Below, one piece after another: positions 49,931 to 59,020 of a stretch of DNA of 64,000 nt (the stretch's first letter is position 1; every line of letters starts with the position of its first letter). The stretch is from Cryobacterium sp. SO1 (GTDB lineage: Bacteria > Actinomycetota > Actinomycetes > Actinomycetales > Microbacteriaceae). Location: assembly GCF_004210215.2 (NCBI RefSeq), contig NZ_CP067394.1, positions 124,001-188,000 of the forward strand, written 5' to 3'. The notes below the pieces were generated by a model. That model had not been told where the DNA came from and ran no database searches. It saw nothing but the letters and a program-made list of their open reading frames with translations. The translations under genes and the position numbers were made by a program.

Positions 49931-50769
49931 CCCTTGACCGCGCCCTGCATGATCCCGGCCACCAGCTGCTTGCCCAGGAATATGAAGACCAGGATCAGCG
50001 GGATGATCGAGAGGACGACGCCCGCCAGCACGAGCGAGTAGTCCACGTAGAAGGCGGCCTGCAGCTGCTGCAGCGCCACGGGAAGGGTCGGGTTGCCCGG
50101 GCCGAGCACGATGAACGGCCAGAAGAAGTTGGTCCAGGTTCCGATGAATGTGAACAAGGCGAGCATCGCTGCCGCCGGGCGGGCGGCCGGGAGGCCGATG
50201 TGCCAGAAGCTGCGGATCATCGACGCTCCGTCCATCCGCACCGCCTCGATCAGCTCGTCGGGCAGCGCGTCGCGCAGGTACTGGGTCATCCAGAACACGC
50301 CGAACGCGGTCACCATGCCGGGCGCGATGACGGCCCAGAGGCTACCGGTCCAGCCCAGCCGCGACATGACGATGAACAGCGGCACGATGCCGAGTTGGGT
50401 CGGGACCGCCATGGTGGCGATCACGAAGATGAGCAGGCCCTCGCGGCCGCGGAACTTCAGCTTCGCGAAGGCGTAACCGGCGAGCGTGGAGAACATGACG
50501 ACGCTGAGCGACACCACGCTCGACACGATGATGCTGTTGCCCAGCGCCGTCCAGAACGGGATGCTGTCGATCACGGTGGCTGCGTTGGCGAGGAAGTTGC
50601 CGCCCGGAATCCACATCATGCCGTTCTGGTTCAGCGCGGAGGCATCCTGGCTGCCGATCAGGAACGACCACCAAATCGGGAAGGCCGAACCGGTGAGCAC
50701 CGCGATCAGGATCCCGTAGACCCACAGGGAGGGCCGACGGTCGTGGCCGCCGATGATTGTCTTGCTCAT
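49927..50769 (-). CDS. Carbohydrate ABC transporter permease (MalG type)
   Basis: 280 residues, six helices. The EAA loop, which contacts the ATPase, is IEAVRMDGASMIRSFWHIGLP. ATG at 50769 overlaps the stop of the MalF-type gene (AAATGA) and is preceded by AAAGGAA. A frame extends further upstream but only as a shadow of the neighbour. As in many actinobacterial sugar transporters, no ATPase is encoded here; a shared MsiK-like subunit elsewhere is expected. Confidence 0.9.
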
Positions 50770-51752
50770 TTCATTCCTTTCGCGCGGACGCGCAGCTTGC
50801 GGTCGGCGGTGCCGGAGATTCGCCGGGTGATCAAGAAGTTGATTACCGCGATGAGGATGATGATCAGGAAGAGCAGCCAGGCCACGGCGGAGGCCCGGCC
50901 GAAGTTGCGCTGGTTCCAGCCGAGTTCGTAGATATACAGGGTGAGCGTCTGCCACTGCCGGCTCGCCCCGCCCTGGCCGACATTGTCGAACATGCGCGCC
51001 TCGTCGAAGATCTGCAGCCCGCCGATCGTCGAGGTGAGGATGACGAAGATGATGATCGGGCGCAGCAGCGGCAGGGTGATCGACCGGAAGGTGCGCCAGC
51101 GGTTGGCGCCGTCGATGATGGCGGCCTCGTAGAAGTCGCGGGGGACAGCCTGCATGGCGGCCAGGAAGATGAGGGCGTTGTAGCCGGTCCAGCGGAAGTT
51201 CACCATCGTGGCGATGGCGATGTGGCTGGGGAGCACGTCGACGTGCCAGCGGATGGGTTCGAGTCCCAGGCTCATGATGGCGCTGTTGATGAGGCCGAAC
51301 TTGTCACCGAAGAGATCGTTGAAGATCAGCGCGACCGCGACCGGGGCCACGACGTAGGGCAGCAGAACGCCCATGCGCCAGAAAGTCTTGCCACGCAGGT
51401 TGAAGTCGAGCACGGCGGCGATGCCGAGCGCGACGAGAACCTGGGGGATGCTGGAAAGCAGGAAGATGCTGAAGGTGTTGCGCAGGGAGTTCCAGAAGTA
51501 GCCCTGGGTCAGCACCGTGACGAAGTTTTCCAGGCCGACGAAGTCGCCCTGGCCGCCGATGAGGTTCCAGTCGTGCACCGACACCCACGCCGTGTACAGC
51601 AGCGGGAAGAGGCCCATGACGGCGAAGACGAGAAAGAAAGGGGAGATGTAGAGATAGGGCGAGAAGCGCACATCCCAGCGGCTCAGTTTGTGGCTGAGGG
51701 CGATGCGACGGACGCTGCGGGCATCCACCTCGACAGCGGCGGCGGTAGTCAT
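50766..51752 (-). CDS. Carbohydrate ABC transporter permease (MalF type)
   Basis: 328 residues. A cytoplasmic N-terminus, helix one (YISPFFLVFAVMGLFPLLYT), and an EAA loop YEAAIIDGANRWRTFRSITLP. ATG at 51752 with AAGGA upstream. Forms the channel with the MalG-type protein and receives substrate from the lipoprotein at 51909. Confidence 0.9.
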   Translation of the reverse strand: MTTAAAVEVDARSVRRIALSHKLSRWDVRFSPYLYISPFFLVFAVMGLFPLLYTAWVSVHDWNLIGGQGDFVGLENFVTVLTQGYFWNSLRNTFSIFLLSSIPQVLVALGIAAVLDFNLRGKTFWRMGVLLPYVVAPVAVALIFNDLFGDKFGLINSAIMSLGLEPIRWHVDVLPSHIAIATMVNFRWTGYNALIFLAAMQAVPRDFYEAAIIDGANRWRTFRSITLPLLRPIIIFVILTSTIGGLQIFDEARMFDNVGQGGASRQWQTLTLYIYELGWNQRNFGRASAVAWLLFLIIILIAVINFLITRRISGTADRKLRVRAKGMK

Positions 51753-51764
51753 GAACAGTCCTTC

Positions 51765-51880
51765 GGTGGTTGAGCTTGTCGAAACCCGGTGGTCGAGCAT
51801 GTCGAGACCCGGTGGTCGAGCCGGTCGAGCCGGCCCAGCCGGTCGAGCCGGGAGCCGGGCCGGTTGAGACCAGGTGGTCC
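51765..51880. repeat. Dispersed GGTTGAGC-TGTCGAAACC repeats, intergenic copy
   Basis: GGTGGTTGAGCTTGTCGAAA, GGTGGTCGAGCATGTCGAGA and GGTGGTCGAGCCGGTCGAGC follow each other between the binding-protein and permease genes. Same family as 21107 and the OleBC linker. Confidence 0.75.
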
Positions 51881-51908
51881 CGACCGGCCGGCCCACGGAT
51901 GGTGCTGG

Positions 51909-53186
51909 TTAGCCGAGCGACGCGACGTCGGTCTCGAACTGCGCCCACGACTCGTCGGGCGTCATCGTGCCGTCCTCGACGCGGGTCAGCGCCTGCTGCA
52001 TGGCATCGTTGATGGGGAAGTAGAACTCACCCTTGAACGGGGTCACATCGACAGCGGCGGCGCGGTTGGCGAGGATCTCACCGGTCGCCGCGTTGTTGAA
52101 GAACTCGTTCGTGGCGCCGAGGAGCTCCTCACTCTCGAGTGCCTCCAACTGGCTCGGGAAGGTGCCCTTGGAAGCGAACGCCTTGAGCTGCTGCTCCGGC
52201 GCGGTCAGCCAGGCGGCGAGCTTCTGTGCCTCGGCCTGGTTCTTGGACTGCTCGGGGACGGTCAGGTACGAGCCGCCCCAGTTGCCGCCGCCGCCGGGGA
52301 AGGTGTCGGCGATGTCCCAGCCGGTGACGCCCTCAGCGTTGCCGGAGATCACGCCGAGCATCCAACCCGGGCAGAGCATCGTGGCGAAGCCGTCGTTCTG
52401 GAAGCTGGCGGTCCAGTCGTCGCTCCACTGTCCCAGGTGCGCGGACAGCGTGCTGCTGGCCTCGAGCACGCTCGTGTAGGCCTCCTTCACCTCCGGGTTC
52501 TCGGTGGCGATGATGGTGCCGTCTTCTTCTTCATAGGCGTTGGGGATCTGGTTGACAACGCCCTGCCAGGTGGCTCCGGCGGAGTCGAACCACGGCACGT
52601 TCGTGCCGGCGGCGGCGAACGTCTCACCGGCCGCGTAGTAGCTCTCCCAGCTGTCGCCCAGCATGGTGGCGACCTCGGCCCGGTCGGTCGGCAGGCCGGC
52701 GGCGGCGAACAGGTCGGAGCGGTAGCAGACTGCTTCCGGGCCGATGTCGGTGCCGTAGGCGATCAAGCGGCCGTCGGCGTCCGTGGCGGCTTCGGACTTC
52801 CAGTCCAGCCAGCGGTCCTTGACGTCGTCGCTGGTCAGGTCGATGAACTGGTCGGAGTACTGCAGCAGTTCGGGCAGCCAGTCGACCTCGATGGCCTCCA
52901 CGTCACTCAGGCCGCTGCCGGCAGCGAGGCGGGTCGTGAGGTTGTCGCGGGCCTCGTTGGAGGTGGCGGCCTTCTTGTGCGTGATGGTGACGTTCGGGTT
53001 CGCCTTCTCGTACTCGGCGAACAGGTCGTCGTAGCCGAATTCGTTGAACGTCGCGACGGTCAGTTTGACGTTCTTGTCGGTGGACTGCTCGCTGCCGGCG
53101 TCGGCCGAACAACCGGACAAAACCAGTGCGAAGGATGCTGCTCCGGCGACTGTTACTGCAAGTGTGGTGCGCGGGATACGCTTCAC
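51909..53186 (-). CDS. Extracellular carbohydrate-binding lipoprotein (ABC transporter)
   Basis: About 425 residues. Lipoprotein signal peptide: KRIPRTTLAVTVAGAASFAL, lipobox LSGC, then mature SADAGSEQ. Family 1 solute-binding protein (KLTVATFNEFGYDDLFAEYE, LTTRLAAGSGLSDVEAIEVD, GNWGGSYLTVPEQSKNQAEA). GTG at 53186 is preferred because AAGGGAG is five bases away; the GTG two codons earlier is too close to it. First gene of the operon, behind a near-consensus promoter flanked by two LacI-type operators. Substrate is probably beta-linked gluco-oligosaccharides, by context. Confidence 0.9.
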   Translation of the reverse strand: MKRIPRTTLAVTVAGAASFALVLSGCSADAGSEQSTDKNVKLTVATFNEFGYDDLFAEYEKANPNVTITHKKAATSNEARDNLTTRLAAGSGLSDVEAIEVDWLPELLQYSDQFIDLTSDDVKDRWLDWKSEAATDADGRLIAYGTDIGPEAVCYRSDLFAAAGLPTDRAEVATMLGDSWESYYAAGETFAAAGTNVPWFDSAGATWQGVVNQIPNAYEEEDGTIIATENPEVKEAYTSVLEASSTLSAHLGQWSDDWTASFQNDGFATMLCPGWMLGVISGNAEGVTGWDIADTFPGGGGNWGGSYLTVPEQSKNQAEAQKLAAWLTAPEQQLKAFASKGTFPSQLEALESEELLGATNEFFNNAATGEILANRAAAVDVTPFKGEFYFPINDAMQQALTRVEDGTMTPDESWAQFETDVASLG

Positions 53187-53243
53187 GGTCACTCCCTTGT
53201 GTGCGTGCTGATGGGTGGATGTGAGGCCGCTCCCGGTCAGGCT

Positions 53244-53259
53244 GTGAGAGCGCTCTCAC
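53244..53259. promoter_or_regulatory. LacI-type operator O2 (downstream of promoter)
   Basis: GTGAGAGCGCTCTCAC, a perfect 16-base palindrome located after the -10 box of the binding-protein promoter. Confidence 0.85.
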
Positions 53260-53271
53260 GTGGTGATGCTC

Positions 53272-53300
53272 ACGCTAGCGGCCCCATCGGTGGTTGTCAA
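53272..53300 (-). promoter_or_regulatory. Promoter of the sugar transport operon
   Basis: On the minus strand TTGACA (53300-53295), a 17-base spacer and TAGCGT (53277-53272). Operators flank it on both sides. Confidence 0.8.
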
Positions 53301-53312
53301 GAGAGCGCTCTC
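53301..53312. promoter_or_regulatory. LacI-type operator O1 (abutting the -35 box)
   Basis: GAGAGCGCTCTC, directly next to TTGACA. Together with O2 it could form a repression loop or double block. Confidence 0.8.
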
Positions 53313-53364
53313 ATTTGCGCCGATGCGGCGAGCGGGGGCGGCGGCCGTGCCGCCGCCCCAACGG

Positions 53365-56300
53365 TCAGGACGCGGCGTGCTCCGGAACCGTCACCGTGAG
53401 GCGGCGCACTCGGCCGTCGCGGCGGAAGACGCTGGCACTCACGTCGGCGTCCAGCGCGCCGTCCCTCCCGGGCACCTCGGTGCCGTCGGCGAGGAGCGCG
53501 ACGACCTCGAGCGGGCCGCCGCGGTGGAACACGACCGGGACCTGGCAGAACGTGAACGCGAGCGCGCCCTCGGGTAGGTCGATGCTCTGCGGCTCCCCAG
53601 AGGTGTTCCGGTACGAGAAGGTGCCCGGCGCCGTGGTCCATTCGCCGGCCCGCAACAGGGTGGGCCGCATCCGGATGCGACCGCCCTCGACCCGCAGGCC
53701 GAGCTCGCCCAGGCGGGTGAGCACCTCCTCCTTCACCTGCCCGGTCATCCCCGGCTGCCGGGCGCCGTGGCCCGCGGGGGTGTGCGAGTAGGGGTCGGTC
53801 GGGAACGCGCCGTAGGTCAGCGGGTCCTTGCAGTAGCCGATGCCGGCCCGCACATCCTCGTACGCCGCCATCAGCCCCCGGATCGAGGCCTCATCGGCCT
53901 GCTCGGCGACGGCCCGTTCGAGCGTCTCCTGCACCGCGAGCAGCAGCTTGGACACCATGTGCCAGTAGATGCTGCCGAGGCCCTCGTAGGCGAAGAACGA
54001 ACCGGAGCGACCGGTGAACTCCGCATGCCGGAAGACCTCCTCGAAGATGGCGAGCAGCTCGGCCCGGTCCTGTTCCACGGCGCAGCCGAGCTCCGGGTCG
54101 GCGCTGAGCCGGTCCAGCGCCTCCGACACGCCCCGGGCGTTCCGGATGTGGGCGGCGAAATGCAGGTCGCCCTGGAGGTCCCGCACGACGACGCTGCGGT
54201 CGCCGGCCTCGGCAAGCATCAGGGCCAGGGGGCAGTCGGCGGCCCGGGCAGCACTGAAGGTGTTCCGGGCGAGGAAGGGTGGCAGGTCCTTGTCGGGATA
54301 GAGGATGTAGCTGTGCTGGTCGGCGCGGTACAGCCGGCTCGTGCGGAGGGCACCGAGCAGGTCCAGCGACTCCTCCGGGCCGAGCAGGCCGGAGGAGAGG
54401 ATGGCGACCTGACCTTCGAGCATCTCCGCGAGCCGCCGCACGTCGGCGGTCTCGGTGCTGAGGTCCAGAATGTTGTAGGAGTGCGTGAGCCCGTCGCCGC
54501 GCCGGTTGGCGCGCAAGCCCGACTCGACGAAGCGCTGGGCGAGGTCGAGCAGCTCGGCGACGTCTGCCGCCGCGACCGTCGACCGGCCGCCGCCGAAGCC
54601 GGCGTAGACCCGCGCACGATACGCGGTCCCGGCCTCGCCCAGACCGTCCATGACGGTCCGGCGGCGCGTGGAATCGAACCCGTCGGCGAGGGCATCCGCA
54701 TGCTCTAAAAGCACGTCGCGCACCGCGCCGAGCAGTCCGGCCAGCTCGCTCGTGAGTTCGACGTCGACTGTCAGGAGGTCCTGCACGAAGACGAGGTAAC
54801 GACGCAGGTAGGCGAGCGTGACCACCGACAGGCCGCGGCCGACGAGCGCGTTGTTGGCGTCGTTCCATTCCGGGCGCTGGGTCGTCATCCAGATGCCGCC
54901 GTCCGGCACCAGGTTGACGAGTTTGGCCAGCAGGAGCAGCAGCACCTTCTCGGCCAGCGTCACCCGCACGAGGTCGCCGTCGGCGCCGTGCACGAGCCGT
55001 CCGTCCGAGCCCTCCGCGGCAACCCGGCCAGCGATCGTGCGTTGCCGCTCGTCGTCGAAGGTGATGGTGTTGTACGGGTCCGAGAGGATGTCCCGATAGG
55101 CGGCGATCCGGTACGGCACGTCGGCGTGGGTGAAGGCCGCCCGGTTGAGGAGGGCGTCGAGGCGCCCTGGGTGGAAGCGGTGGGAGGTTTCGAGCAGCTT
55201 GAGCAGGTAGATGATCTGGTGGTCGCTCCAGTACCCGATGTTGGCCCACGGGTCCTCGGGCTCGGGCACCTCCCAGTCGATGCCCTCACGGGAGATCCGG
55301 TACGGGTTGTAGCCGTCGGAGGTCGTGGCGTCGAGGAAGATCGTGATCATCGACTCCACGTATTCGGGGAACGACCAGGCCAGCGCCTCCCAGTTCTGGA
55401 AGATGTCCCGCCAGTTGCCCTGGTATTCCAGGCGACGATTGCCGCTGTCGTCGGTCAGCACGATCCGGAACTGGTTCCACGGCCGGCTGGGGTCGCCGTG
55501 CCGGCGGCTGAATGTGAGTGGCAGGTATTCCGTGGCCAGGCGCCACAGGTCGATGTCGTCGTGCTCCTCGGCGATGGCGATGAGTTCGTCGGCCCGCAGC
55601 CGCTCGGGCAGCGCCGCCAGCACGCTGGCGCAGCGGCGGGCGGTGGCCTGGCTCCGCTGGGTGATGAACGTCCGCACGTCGCTCGACTCCACGGTGTAGC
55701 CTTCGGCGGGGACGCCGCCGCGCATCGTGTTGAAGAGCACGTTGGCGGTGTGGTGGATGGTCGCCAGTTCGTCGCCGGTGTGCTGGGCGGCGTCGGTGGC
55801 TCCGAGGATGGTCTCCAGGTCGGACCGGGTGGCGGCGATGTCGGTCGCGAGCTCATCGGCGAGTGCGAGCGGGTCCCGGAGCTTCTGGCGCAGGCCGACG
55901 ACGTCCGCCGCGTCCTGGTTGACGTCGGCGACGACCTGCCAGCGCCGGGTGCTGTCGGGGTCCAGGGTGATTCGCGCGCGCACGAGGTAGGCGCCGCGCC
56001 GGCCGCGGACATCCGTCTCGGCGGTGATGCCCCGGCCCCGGGCGAAGGCGGCCACCTGGTCGATTGAGAGCAGGTGCTCGGCGTTGCCCAGCCCGACCTG
56101 CCAGGCCACGTTGGCCTGCAGCGACTCGCTGGGCTCGGCGAGGTCGGAGAGCGTCGCGCTCAGGGTCAGCAGCCCGAGGCCTGTCGGCGGGTCGAGTTCG
56201 GCCCGCTTGTAGGCGTCGAGCAGCACGCTCAACTCGTTCTGGGTCTTCTTTCCGGCCCCGGCGGGAAGGATGTTCACCAGGCCGTCGAGGAGCTCGACGT

Positions 56301-56853
56301 CGAGCGTGTGCTCGGCGAGCGAGGTCAGGGCGCAGCTGCGCACGACGCCGAAGCGGGCGCTCGTCTGCCAGGTCACCCGCAGGCGCAGGCCGAGATCGGG
56401 GCGGGTCTCCTCGAAGACCAGTGTGGTGCCGAGGGCGTCCTTGTAGAGCGTGCGCTGAACGTCCTGATCGTTCGGGTGCAGCTCGGCGAACGGCTGCCAG
56501 TGGGTGCTGGTCCCGTCGGGGCGCCGGACGAGCAGCACGCTGAGGCCGCCGGTGCGTCCGGCGCTCTCGGTGACCTTGTCGTCGGTGTAATACGGGAAGA
56601 GGGCACGGTCGGCGTCGACCCGGCCGGCCGTCAGGCCGCCCGTGCTCGAGATGAACAGCCAGACGTCGCTCGCGCCGACGAGGGTCATGAAGAACGGCGG
56701 CATCTGGTCGTAGGCCTCGATCCGGTAGAACCGGCGCCCGTCCAGGTCGACCGGTCCGCCCCGGACGGCACCCGCCCCGGGATTCGTGTCCTCTGTGACG
56801 ACGACGGGAGAGTCGCCCCGGTCGGCGGGCTGGGCGATGGTCTCGAGGGGCAT
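53365..56853 (-). CDS. Giant cellobiose-phosphorylase-like (GH94-related) enzyme, specificity unknown
   Basis: 1162 residues from the ATG at 56853 (GGAGG five bases upstream; an upstream GTG adds 7 codons). The first ~350 residues look like a beta-sandwich (FYRIEAYDQMPPFFMTLVGA, WLFISSTGGLTAGRVDADRA). Residues about 350-1000 look like an (alpha/alpha) barrel with YQGNWRDIFQNWEALAWSFP, ISREGIDWEVPEPEDPWANI, YWSDHQIIYLLKLLE and, near 660, RPEWNDANNALVG, reminiscent of the GDWNDG motif in GH94. A beta domain ends the protein. No signal peptide. It is longer than typical cellobiose phosphorylases (~820) and near the size of 1,2-beta-oligoglucan phosphorylases (~1100). A TGAGAGCGCTCTCA operator 59 bases upstream places it in the same regulon as the transporter and GH1 enzyme. 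GH94 assignment is by motif memory, not by search. Confidence 0.6.
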   Translation of the reverse strand: MPLETIAQPADRGDSPVVVTEDTNPGAGAVRGGPVDLDGRRFYRIEAYDQMPPFFMTLVGASDVWLFISSTGGLTAGRVDADRALFPYYTDDKVTESAGRTGGLSVLLVRRPDGTSTHWQPFAELHPNDQDVQRTLYKDALGTTLVFEETRPDLGLRLRVTWQTSARFGVVRSCALTSLAEHTLDVELLDGLVNILPAGAGKKTQNELSVLLDAYKRAELDPPTGLGLLTLSATLSDLAEPSESLQANVAWQVGLGNAEHLLSIDQVAAFARGRGITAETDVRGRRGAYLVRARITLDPDSTRRWQVVADVNQDAADVVGLRQKLRDPLALADELATDIAATRSDLETILGATDAAQHTGDELATIHHTANVLFNTMRGGVPAEGYTVESSDVRTFITQRSQATARRCASVLAALPERLRADELIAIAEEHDDIDLWRLATEYLPLTFSRRHGDPSRPWNQFRIVLTDDSGNRRLEYQGNWRDIFQNWEALAWSFPEYVESMITIFLDATTSDGYNPYRISREGIDWEVPEPEDPWANIGYWSDHQIIYLLKLLETSHRFHPGRLDALLNRAAFTHADVPYRIAAYRDILSDPYNTITFDDERQRTIAGRVAAEGSDGRLVHGADGDLVRVTLAEKVLLLLLAKLVNLVPDGGIWMTTQRPEWNDANNALVGRGLSVVTLAYLRRYLVFVQDLLTVDVELTSELAGLLGAVRDVLLEHADALADGFDSTRRRTVMDGLGEAGTAYRARVYAGFGGGRSTVAAADVAELLDLAQRFVESGLRANRRGDGLTHSYNILDLSTETADVRRLAEMLEGQVAILSSGLLGPEESLDLLGALRTSRLYRADQHSYILYPDKDLPPFLARNTFSAARAADCPLALMLAEAGDRSVVVRDLQGDLHFAAHIRNARGVSEALDRLSADPELGCAVEQDRAELLAIFEEVFRHAEFTGRSGSFFAYEGLGSIYWHMVSKLLLAVQETLERAVAEQADEASIRGLMAAYEDVRAGIGYCKDPLTYGAFPTDPYSHTPAGHGARQPGMTGQVKEEVLTRLGELGLRVEGGRIRMRPTLLRAGEWTTAPGTFSYRNTSGEPQSIDLPEGALAFTFCQVPVVFHRGGPLEVVALLADGTEVPGRDGALDADVSASVFRRDGRVRRLTVTVPEHAAS

Positions 56854-56911
56854 GCGATCCTCCATTGGATTCACCCCGGCGGGTGTTCCGGCCGGCGACG
56901 GCTCCCACCAA

Positions 56912-56925
56912 TGAGAGCGCTCTCA
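56912..56925. promoter_or_regulatory. LacI-type operator O3 before the phosphorylase-like gene
   Basis: TGAGAGCGCTCTCA, identical to the core of O2, 59 bases before the start codon. Confidence 0.85.
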
Positions 56926-57005
56926 CAGCCTGTCAGACTTCGCGCGCTCATTCAAGCGCCGGCCCCCGCGGCATTCGCCGAAGGGGCCGGGGAAGGGACC
57001 GAGCG

Positions 57006-57701
57006 CTAGGCGAAAACCGCCACGGCTTCGGACACCGGTACTGGCCCGGAAATGAGGTGCAGGATCGTAGCGTCACCCGCGCCGGTGCGAACCAGCTCGG
57101 CCAGGACCGCGGCCACGTCGGCGCGGGGGACGCTGCCCTCGCTCTCCGGCTGCACGGCTCCGTTCGCGTCGGGACCGGTGCGCTCCAGGCGCACCGTGCC
57201 GGTGGGCTGCTCGTCGGTGAGGGTGCCCGGTCGCACGATGGTCCAGGACAGATCGCGGCGCGCGAGGTCGTCTTCAGCGCCGAGCTTGGCCTGCAGGTAG
57301 CCCACGAAGTCCGCCGGCACTCCGGCGGGCGTGGCGTCGTTCCGCACCAGGTCGGCGCCGGTGGAGGAGATCTGCACAAAGCGGCGAACACCGGCGGCCT
57401 CAGCGGCATCGGCCAGCAACACTGAGGCGCCCAGGTCGACGGAGGTCTTGCGGGCATCGTTGCTGCCGGCCCCGGCACCGGCGGCGAAGATCGCCACGTC
57501 GGCACCGGCAAGGACGGCGCTCACAGCGTCGACCGAGCTGTTCTCCAGGTCGAGGACCACCGGCTGCGCGCCGTCCTGGATCAGGTCCGCGCTCTGGTCC
57601 GGATTGCGGATCAGGCCGATCACGGTGTGTCCGTCGCGAGACAGCTCCCGGCTCAGGGATCGGGCAATTTTTCCATGGGCACCAGCTATAACGATTTGCA
57701 T
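57006..57701 (-). CDS. NAD(P)H-binding SDR-family oxidoreductase (atypical, NmrA/YwnB-like)
   Basis: 231 residues. IVIAGAHGKIARSLSRELSR is the dinucleotide motif; VAIFAAGAGAGSNDARKTSV, FVQISSTGADL and WTIVRPGTLTDEQPTG are landmarks of atypical SDRs. The usual Tyr-x-x-x-Lys is replaced by YLQAKLGAEDDL, where Tyr and Lys are still four apart. Possible flavin reductase or stress sensor; substrate unknown. Start taken at the ATG at 57701; a GTG two codons upstream is possible. Confidence 0.75.
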   Translation of the reverse strand: MQIVIAGAHGKIARSLSRELSRDGHTVIGLIRNPDQSADLIQDGAQPVVLDLENSSVDAVSAVLAGADVAIFAAGAGAGSNDARKTSVDLGASVLLADAAEAAGVRRFVQISSTGADLVRNDATPAGVPADFVGYLQAKLGAEDDLARRDLSWTIVRPGTLTDEQPTGTVRLERTGPDANGAVQPESEGSVPRADVAAVLAELVRTGAGDATILHLISGPVPVSEAVAVFA

Positions 57702-57799
57702 AGCCACTACAACAGTGGAGCGGACGGCGAAATTCCCCGGTCCCGGATCGCGGTGCGCCCGTCGGCGGCCCCGGGCACGAGCCGCCCGTCGGTGCAGGC

Positions 57800-57812
57800 T
57801 ATGCTCGGCATC
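57800..57812 (+). promoter_or_regulatory. Leaderless promoter -10 box
   Basis: TATGCT (57800-57805), seven bases, then GTG at 57813. Confidence 0.45.
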
Positions 57813-58667
57813 GTGTTAGAACAACCGCGCCGGGGGGCGTCGCCGCGCGTGCGCCGTCGACGCGGACTCGTCGCGGTCGCCGCGGGACTGCTCGTGATCG
57901 CCGGCGGGGGAGCGGTCATCCTGGGCACTCTCACCGCCACCGGGAACGCCCCGCCGACCACGGCCGCCTCACCGTCGGCCGCGCCACCGGCCGCCCTGCC
58001 GGCCGAACCTCCGCGCCCGTCCCCCTCGGTCTCGCCCGATCCGGCGCCGGCGCCCACGTTCGACCGCGCCGCCCGTTCGATCGACGACCCGAACAGCATC
58101 TGGGTGGTCGTCGACAAGCTCCGCCCGCTCAACCCCACCGACTACACTCCCGACGACCTCGTCGACGTGCCGATCCCGTTCGCGAACGCACCGCAGTTGC
58201 GGCGGGAAGCCTCGGACGCCGTCGTGGCCCTGTTCGCCGCGTTCACGGCCGAAACCGGACTGGCTTTGCAATCGCAGAGCGCGTACCGCGGCTTCGACGC
58301 CCAGACCCGGATCTACAAAAACGATGTCGCCAACCTCGGTCAGGTGGGCGCGGACCTGAGCACCGCGCGCCCCGGCACCAGCGAACATCAGACCGGTCTC
58401 ACCATCGACATCAGTGCCCAACCCGGCGAATGCTCCCTCAGCGCCTGCTTCGCCGACACCCGGCACGGCCAGTGGCTGGCTGTCAATGCCTGGCGGTTCG
58501 GGTTCCTGCTGCGCTACCCGGCCGACAAGACCCCGGTGACCGGCTACGAATTCGAGCCCTGGCACTTCCGGTACATCGGGATCGACCTGGCCACCGAAAT
58601 GCACAACACCGGGTTCTCCACCCTAGAGGAGTTCTTCGGCCTTCCGGCAGCCCCCTCCTACGGCTGA
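57813..58667 (+). CDS. M15 D-alanyl-D-alanine carboxypeptidase (VanY type), membrane-anchored
   Basis: 284 residues. Basic N-terminus (RRGASPRVRRRRG), a membrane or signal segment (LVAVAAGLLVIAGGGAVILG), an Ala/Pro/Ser-rich wall-spanning linker, then the catalytic domain: SQSAYRGFDAQTRIY, the zinc motif SEHQTGLTIDIS (His and Asp) and EPWHFRYIG (second zinc His). It trims the terminal D-Ala of peptidoglycan stems outside the membrane. Start fixed by the TATGCT box; an in-frame ATG four codons earlier is an alternative. The amidase downstream is another likely exported enzyme. Confidence 0.85.
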   Translation: MLEQPRRGASPRVRRRRGLVAVAAGLLVIAGGGAVILGTLTATGNAPPTTAASPSAAPPAALPAEPPRPSPSVSPDPAPAPTFDRAARSIDDPNSIWVVVDKLRPLNPTDYTPDDLVDVPIPFANAPQLRREASDAVVALFAAFTAETGLALQSQSAYRGFDAQTRIYKNDVANLGQVGADLSTARPGTSEHQTGLTIDISAQPGECSLSACFADTRHGQWLAVNAWRFGFLLRYPADKTPVTGYEFEPWHFRYIGIDLATEMHNTGFSTLEEFFGLPAAPSYG

Positions 58668-58691
58668 ATCATGCGCCGACGGCCGAATCGC

Positions 58692-58751
58692 TCATCGCCG
58701 GCCAGTTCATCGCCGGCCAGTTCAGCGCCGGCCAGCTCAGCGCCGGCCAGG
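58692..58751 (+). repeat. Four tandem copies of a 15-base unit
   Basis: TCATCGCCGGCCAGT twice, then TCAGCGCCGGCCAG(C/G) twice, at the head of the decayed amidase copy. Confidence 0.8.
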
Positions 58752-58762
58752 TCGGCGCCGCC

Positions 58763-58919
58763 TGGGTCAGCTCGACGGCCTTCGCCGCGTATCTCACAGC
58801 CCACCCCGAGCGGGCGACACCGCTCACGGCCGACAGCGTTCGCAGGTCAAGGTGGGCGTTTCGGGCAGTTCGACTGGGACGACTCCGGCGACAAAGACCA
58901 CACCGGCATCGTGACCCGG
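58763..58919 (+). pseudogene. Decayed partial duplicate of the amidase gene that follows
   Basis: One frame reads WVSSTAFAAYLTAHPERATP, matching WVSSTAFMNYLADSGRATAL of the intact gene. After a frameshift near 58845 another frame reads FGQFDWDDSGDKDHTGIVTR, matching QFDWDNSGDRDHTAIVTR. The N-terminal half is missing. This explains the otherwise gene-free 58668-59020. Confidence 0.8.
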
Positions 58920-59020
58920 GGCAGCATCCGAATTCATCGGCGGCTCATGGCGCAGTCCCAGGCTCTTCACCAAATCCTATGGTTGTCTTGAAACCTCCTT
59001 CCCGTCGAATAGAGGTAGTT

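Noticed and set aside
58430..59020. Single long frame joining the region before the amidase to the amidase itself
   Set aside because: The upstream codons are a shadow of the VanY-like gene and of the decayed duplicate; the signal peptide begins only after 59021.
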